A DNA stretch of 64,000 nucleotides from CAYPHY01 sp964410625. Lineage in GTDB: Bacteria; Chloroflexota; Anaerolineae; Promineifilales; Promineifilaceae. Positions within the stretch are counted from its first letter, which is position 1; every line of letters begins with the position of its first letter. The stretch is from assembly GCA_964410625.1 (NCBI GenBank), contig CAYPHY010000012.1:36162-100161 (forward strand), given 5' to 3'. Below are positions 60,056-64,000 of the stretch, in pieces. Under the pieces are notes generated by a model. The model was not told the origin of the DNA. It did not search any database and worked only from the letters and a program-made list of their open reading frames with translations. The translations under genes were made by a program, and so were the position numbers.

Positions 60056-60112
60056 GTAGCGACAATCCTCTGGATTGTCCGATGGTGAGACAATCCAGAG
60101 GATTGTCGCTAC
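60056..60112. repeat. 24-bp perfect hairpin (GACAATCC family)
   Basis: Arms at 60056-60079 and 60089-60112 are perfect complements with a 9-nt loop. It lies between the stop of the Wzt gene and the start of the GT-C gene. Same family as 36271-36356. Confidence 0.9.
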
Positions 60113-60123
60113 GGCTGCTATTC

Positions 60124-61440
60124 CTAGATCAGCGGCCGTTCCAGCACTCGTTCGGCGGGTTGTGGTTGGCGCGGCCGCTCATCGGCCGCCTCGACAAACC
60201 AATGCCCCAACGGGCCAAGCGCACCCAAAAAGTCCACATCTGTCTGGTTCGCACCATTAAAGTTCAGCTTCAGGCGAATTCGGCCGCGACTCAACCAGCC
60301 ATGCCTGTGGACGCCGACCAATAATTCAAAGTAGTAGAAGCCATCCTGAAAGAGATCGGCGGGGAGGCAGTAGGTGGACTCATAACGGCCTTCCTCGCGT
60401 TCGGCCGTCTCCATCGCCAACATGTCATAGGTACGATAGAGATGGGTCCCATCTCCAGCAAAGACATCAAAGCCGAGTAACAGATTGCGAACAGGCTGGA
60501 GCAAGTCATAGCGGATACGCACTTCCACCGGCTTGTGGTTGTCCACAAACTCACCGATCTCCGCGCCGTCCTGGCGGATGGTAATACTGTGCAGCCGTAC
60601 CTGATCGCCCAGCGTCACCGCTTCTTCCAGCGGTTCGGAGAAGCCTTCTTGCAGATACTTTTCAATCATCGCCGCCGGTGTGCCGGTGGCCGCCAGGCGA
60701 CCGTGGTCAATCAAAAAGGCCCGTGTGCAAAGCCGCTGCACCGCCTGCATATTGTGGCTGACAAACAGCACAGTACGCCCCGTTTGCGCCACACCGTCCA
60801 TCTTATCCAGGCACTTTTGCTGGAAAGCGGCGTCGCCTACCGCCAACACCTCGTCAATCATCAAGATCTCCGGGTCAAGATGGGCGGCAACTGCAAAGGC
60901 CAGGCGAACGCGCATCCCGCTAGAGTAACGCTTGACTGGCGTGTCAATAAACTTCTCCACCTCGGAAAAGGCGACGATCTCATCAAATTTGCGGTCTACC
61001 TCCGCCTTCGACATACCGAGAATCGTGCCGTTGAGATAGGTGTTCTCGCGCCCGGTCAGGTCGGGATGGAAACCGGTCCCTACTTCCAGAAGGCTAGAGA
61101 CACGGCCGTTAAGCAACACTCGTCCGGCCGAAGGAGGGGTGATCCGCGAGAGGATTTTCAGCAGCGTGCTTTTTCCGGCCCCGTTGCGGCCGATAATCCC
61201 CACCACCTCACCTTCATAAATGGTGAAGTTCAAATCACGCAACGCCCAGAGGACATCCTCCCCTTCCTCATTCGACCCAAAGCGGCTCAAACGGCGCAGT
61301 TGGCGAAAGTTGTTCAGTGGCGAGCGCAACCAGGCCAGGCCGCTTTGCAGGATCGTATCAGGCCGCTCATCCTTCAGGCCGATGCGATATTGTTTGCTGA
61401 GATGTTCAGCTTGTATGGCGATACGTCGATTTGTACTCAT
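60124..61440 (-). CDS. wzt: ABC transporter ATPase, polysaccharide exporter with Wzt C-terminal domain
   Basis: 438 aa from ATG 61440 (MSTNRRIAIQAEHLSKQY); an extra 13-residue extension is rejected. ABC domain: Walker A GRNGAGKST at 84-92, signature KRYSSGMRVRLAFAVAAHLDPEILMIDE. Residues 290-430 form the Wzt_C-type beta-sandwich that recognises the glycan end (RIRYDLLQPVRNLLLGFDVF). Exports lipid-linked polysaccharide with the following permease. Confidence 0.9.
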   Translation of the reverse strand: MSTNRRIAIQAEHLSKQYRIGLKDERPDTILQSGLAWLRSPLNNFRQLRRLSRFGSNEEGEDVLWALRDLNFTIYEGEVVGIIGRNGAGKSTLLKILSRITPPSAGRVLLNGRVSSLLEVGTGFHPDLTGRENTYLNGTILGMSKAEVDRKFDEIVAFSEVEKFIDTPVKRYSSGMRVRLAFAVAAHLDPEILMIDEVLAVGDAAFQQKCLDKMDGVAQTGRTVLFVSHNMQAVQRLCTRAFLIDHGRLAATGTPAAMIEKYLQEGFSEPLEEAVTLGDQVRLHSITIRQDGAEIGEFVDNHKPVEVRIRYDLLQPVRNLLLGFDVFAGDGTHLYRTYDMLAMETAEREEGRYESTYCLPADLFQDGFYYFELLVGVHRHGWLSRGRIRLKLNFNGANQTDVDFLGALGPLGHWFVEAADERPRQPQPAERVLERPLI

Positions 61441-61490
61441 TTTTGCAATGTATAGCGCAAGTATTCCAGCGCGATTCACTCAACCGCGAC

Positions 61491-61529
61491 CCATTGTTCA
61501 TTGTCTCATTGTTCATTGTTCATTATCAG
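61491..61529. repeat. TTCATTGTCTCATTGTTCATTG repeat
   Basis: Heptamer TTCATTG family. Overlaps the stop of the permease gene. Confidence 0.75.
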
Positions 61530-62386
61530 GCAAGGTCCGCAAACAAAAATTCCATCCGCCGAAAATAGAATGCGCCGGAGATGAAAAGGACGACGGCCGA
61601 CAGAAAGCCCATGCCGATCAAGTCCCAGGGCATGGGGTTAGTATTCAGCAATGCGGAGCGAAAGCCTTCGATCACCCCCGCCATCGGATAAAGCCCATAG
61701 AGCAAACGCGCCACCTGTCCATATCGCTCACCAATCAGCGAGGCGGGCCAGACCACCGGCGCGGCATACATCAACACTTGCGTCAGAAAGGGCAAGGCGT
61801 GCTTCACATCTCGATACTGCACGGCCAACGCCGAGAGCCATAGCCCCGCGCCAGCGGCCGATAAAACCATCAGCAAGACCAACAAAGGCAAGTAAATGAC
61901 ATTGACCCCCGGCACAACACGAAACCAGACCATCAGCACGCCGACCAGGGCAAAGGAGATCACAAAATCTACCAGCTTGGCAAAAACGGCCGTCATCGGG
62001 AAAGCCAGCCGGGGAAAATAGACTTTGGTCAGCATATCGGTGTTGCTAACCAGACTCAATGCTGAAGCGGAGAAGGAAGTGGAAAAGTAGAGCCAGGGGA
62101 CGAGGGCGACATAGTTAAAGATGGCATAGGGGACGCCGTCGCTGCTGACGGCCGCCAAATTGCCAAAGATGACGGTGAAGATGAACATGCTGAAGATCGG
62201 CCGTATCACCGCCCAGGCAAAGCCCAGCACCGTCTGCTTATACAACACCTGGATGTCGCGCATGACCAGAAAGTAAAACAGATCGCGGTACTGGCGTAAC
62301 TCGCGCCAGTTGATCAACTGCCAGCCGTCGGCCGGTTCAATGACAATCTGTGCCGCTTCCATCTGTGCGCTTCGCTTCTTCATCAA
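61526..62386 (-). CDS. wzm: ABC-2 type permease, polysaccharide exporter (Wzm-like)
   Basis: 286 aa with six transmembrane helices: FYFLVMRDIQVLYKQTVLGFAWAVIRPI N-terminal amphipathic/TM unit, VALVPWLYFSTSFSASALSLV, MTAVFAKLVDFVISFALVGVLM, LPLLVLLMVLSAAGAGLWLSAL, and a final LIGMGFLSAVVLFISGAFYFRR. It pairs with the downstream Wzt ATPase and exports the lipid-linked polymer. A weak promoter lies upstream. High confidence in family. Confidence 0.9.
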   Translation of the reverse strand: MMKKRSAQMEAAQIVIEPADGWQLINWRELRQYRDLFYFLVMRDIQVLYKQTVLGFAWAVIRPIFSMFIFTVIFGNLAAVSSDGVPYAIFNYVALVPWLYFSTSFSASALSLVSNTDMLTKVYFPRLAFPMTAVFAKLVDFVISFALVGVLMVWFRVVPGVNVIYLPLLVLLMVLSAAGAGLWLSALAVQYRDVKHALPFLTQVLMYAAPVVWPASLIGERYGQVARLLYGLYPMAGVIEGFRSALLNTNPMPWDLIGMGFLSAVVLFISGAFYFRRMEFLFADLA

Positions 62387-62406
62387 CTACTTCCTATCTT
62401 ATACCA

Positions 62407-62434
62407 CTTATACCAACATCATTTGACCAGACAA
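62407..62434 (-). promoter_or_regulatory. Possible promoter upstream of the Wzm gene
   Basis: Minus strand TTGTCT (62434-62429), 16-nt spacer, TATAAG (62412-62407), 21 bp before the ATG. Spacing one short of ideal. A second TATAAG overlaps downstream. Weak evidence. Confidence 0.35.
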
Positions 62435-62451
62435 TTCCTTGTGATGCAGTC

Positions 62452-62757
62452 AACCCATTAACAATTAACCGTTAACCATTGACCATTTCCTCCGCCCTTC
62501 CGACATTATCAGATGATATGCTACTACTTTTCTACTACGAGGCGTGATGTTGGCACAGGCAGCAACGAAGGCTGTGCAAAGCCAACCTGATTACAGTAGC
62601 ACATGTTGGATAAATCTTAATAAAGTGATTGTGAATCAACTGTGAACGTTGCGTAAAAAGAGTGGGGAGCGGGGAGTGGTTAGTGGCGAGTGGAGAGTGA
62701 TGAGTGTGCCCTATTAGAGATGTGGCACTCCAGAGAAACATCCGCGTAACTATTGTT
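62452..62757. repeat. Repeat-rich 363-bp spacer
   Basis: 62452-62488: ACAATTAACCGTTAACCATT tract. 62659-62706: GAGTGGGGAGCGGGGAGTGG tract. 62739-62757: CATCCGCGTAACTATT, overlapping the stop of the next gene. No ORF that I can support in 62387-62749. Confidence 0.7.
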
Positions 62758-63592
62758 TAACCCCTCTGACACGCACGGCCGCAGCGATGAACTCATTAAT
62801 AACCGGGATGTTGGCGAATAGAGTGGCCCAGTATAAAGGGAGCACCTCAAATTGCTCAATGACCAGCCGGGGGTTGCCGGAGAGGAGGCGTCTGAACTTG
62901 GCGATGGTCATCTGGTTCAACCCACCATCCAGGTCGGCGTAGCGTTCAAAAAGCGTGTCCTCCCGGTGGTAAACGGAGTGGCAGCGCATCAACGTTCGTT
63001 CAGAGAAGAGTAAATGGACCCATGGCCGGTCGCGGCGAATCGTCCCACTCATATGCCGCCCCCAAGGATTGCGCCAGGGCGGACCAAACTTGATCAACAC
63101 CTGCCCCCCTGGTTTAGCCAGACGCACCATTTCCGCCAACATCACCTCCGGCTCGTTAAAATGCTCAAAGGAATCGTGGGAGATCACCACATCAAAGGAG
63201 TTGTCGGCCAACTCCCTGGTTGATCCCTGGACAAAGGCCACATTGTCGTAGCCACGTCGTTCGCTTTCTTCGCGGGCTTCGGCAAACAGCGGCAATAGGT
63301 CTACGCCGACAACTGTGGCATTAGACTTACTCGCCATCGCCAGGACGAACCCGCCACGGCCGCAACCCACATCCAACACGCACTTCCCTTCAATTAGCTC
63401 CCACAAACCAGACCCAAACGCCTGCTCAAAGATGTGGGCATGTTGCTCCACATCAATGATCTTCTCCAACTTCCATTCGTTGCGTGGCTTGGGAGGGTAG
63501 AAACAGCAGGTACGAAAAAAGAACTTCTCCCACGGCGTTAGTTCGCAATATTTGGGAAAACTAGAGGGATCAAAATGCATCGTCATATTCAC
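62750..63592 (-). CDS. SAM-dependent methyltransferase
   Basis: 280 aa. Motif I CVLDVGCGRGGFVLAMASKS near 70-90, acidic turn VVGVDLLPLFAEAREESERRG, FDVVISHDSFEHFNEPEVML and VRLAKPGGQVLIKFGPPW. A Methyltransf_11/25 enzyme. The first gene of the long minus-strand locus in transcription order. A GGGTGAATATG start context. Substrate unknown. Confidence 0.9.
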   Translation of the reverse strand: MNMTMHFDPSSFPKYCELTPWEKFFFRTCCFYPPKPRNEWKLEKIIDVEQHAHIFEQAFGSGLWELIEGKCVLDVGCGRGGFVLAMASKSNATVVGVDLLPLFAEAREESERRGYDNVAFVQGSTRELADNSFDVVISHDSFEHFNEPEVMLAEMVRLAKPGGQVLIKFGPPWRNPWGRHMSGTIRRDRPWVHLLFSERTLMRCHSVYHREDTLFERYADLDGGLNQMTIAKFRRLLSGNPRLVIEQFEVLPLYWATLFANIPVINEFIAAAVRVRGVKQ

Positions 63593-64000
63593 CCTGGTAC
63601 AATCAAGTGGTTGCTGTCGAACTTAGACCAATAAGCTAATGACGGTGTGGACAATGGTCGCCTTTGTTCTGCAAATTCGTGATGCTGCCAGAGAGGGCAC
63701 CAGTGATCTACAAAAAAATCGACACTTTATCAGTTTGAACAGACTTCCTAAGCAAACAGTTGCGTTGATGTCAATTGCGATTTGCAGACATCATTATCAG
63801 TCAATTTACACGAATTTTTGTTAAATAGCAGTTTATTTCGCGTTAATTTGTGCACTATGGTTTTCAGAGGGGACGCTGATTTTCGCTGATGCCGCGCAGA
63901 TTTACGCTGATTTTTTCTAAAAATCTTTGTTAATACACTGTTTCAATAGTTTGAACAACTGTCATTCCGAGCGGAGTCTTCGGAGCGAGGAATCCCTATC
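63593..64000. other. End spacer: AT-rich, no gene, two repeats
   Basis: No ORF supported by a start context. 63871-63916: ACGCTGATTTTCGCTGAT repeat of the CTGCGT family. 63961-64000: GTCATTCCGAGCGGAGTCTTC, the start of a repeat type that is widespread in many bacterial genomes, cut by the window edge. Confidence 0.6.

Noticed and set aside
22000..62757. Insertion sequences as the source of the dispersed repeats
   Set aside because: No transposase gene, no terminal inverted repeats with target duplications, and unit lengths of 7-9 bp do not fit.
63639..63824. 61-codon open frame in the end spacer
   Set aside because: No ribosome site, no recognised motif, AT-rich intergenic composition.

Overview
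The window reads as a chromosomal scaffold fragment from a mid-to-high GC, non-pathogen-like bacterium, most likely a member of the Chloroflexota (Anaerolineae-type). This is inferred from the gene families present: a pterin-synthase/glycosyltransferase/MDR cluster, a DUF360-phosphodiesterase fusion, a Cys-rich LysM membrane protein, a winged-helix HTH_42 protein and large polytopic glycosyltransferases. No rRNA or marker gene proves it. Two 100-N gaps are each flanked by an exact 55-bp duplication, so this is a k-mer assembly whose contigs actually overlap at those points.

Layout. 1-5 kb: end of an OsmC-family gene, then a small-molecule cluster (MDR reductase, methyltransferase, atypical PTPS/QueD paralog, GT4 glycosyltransferase, second methyltransferase). 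5-15.5 kb: housekeeping and accessory genes (tandem 4-TM proteins, a flippase-like LPG_synthase_TM protein, CDP-alcohol phosphotransferase, DUF1801, a damaged HTH_42 gene, DUF2442, aldo/keto reductase, SDR, membrane phosphodiesterase, DUF4037). 15.6-24.3 kb: a large membrane protein split by the first gap, a tRNA(CAT) with a clear promoter, an M50 protease with small membrane partners, an MBL-fold hydrolase, coaE and an ABC-F ATPase. 24.4-63.6 kb: a long, almost entirely minus-strand exopolysaccharide locus. It holds a tyrosine autokinase (Wzz+CpsD), LegB-like dehydratase, sugar nucleotidyltransferase, DegT aminotransferase, a domain-permuted initiating sugar transferase, a Tat-exported beta-helix protein, about seven glycosyltransferases, several membrane GT-C or ligase/polymerase proteins, two asparagine-synthase homologues, a PaaK-like adenylating enzyme, methyltransferases, TPR proteins and a Wzm/Wzt-type ABC exporter with a Wzt C-terminal domain.

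The most unusual feature is not a gene. Nearly every gene junction in the minus-strand half, and several coding regions, carries stuttering 7-9 bp tandem repeats and near-perfect hairpins from about a dozen sequence families. They begin at or inside stop codons, they supply the last residues of several proteins, and in at least four genes they sit in frame inside the ORF. They resemble in style the heptameric STRR repeats known from cyanobacteria. A second genome-wide signature is extreme enrichment of the palindrome CGGCCG (10 copies in the first 1.2 kb, against well under one expected per kb).

I found no CRISPR array, insertion sequence, prophage or defence island.
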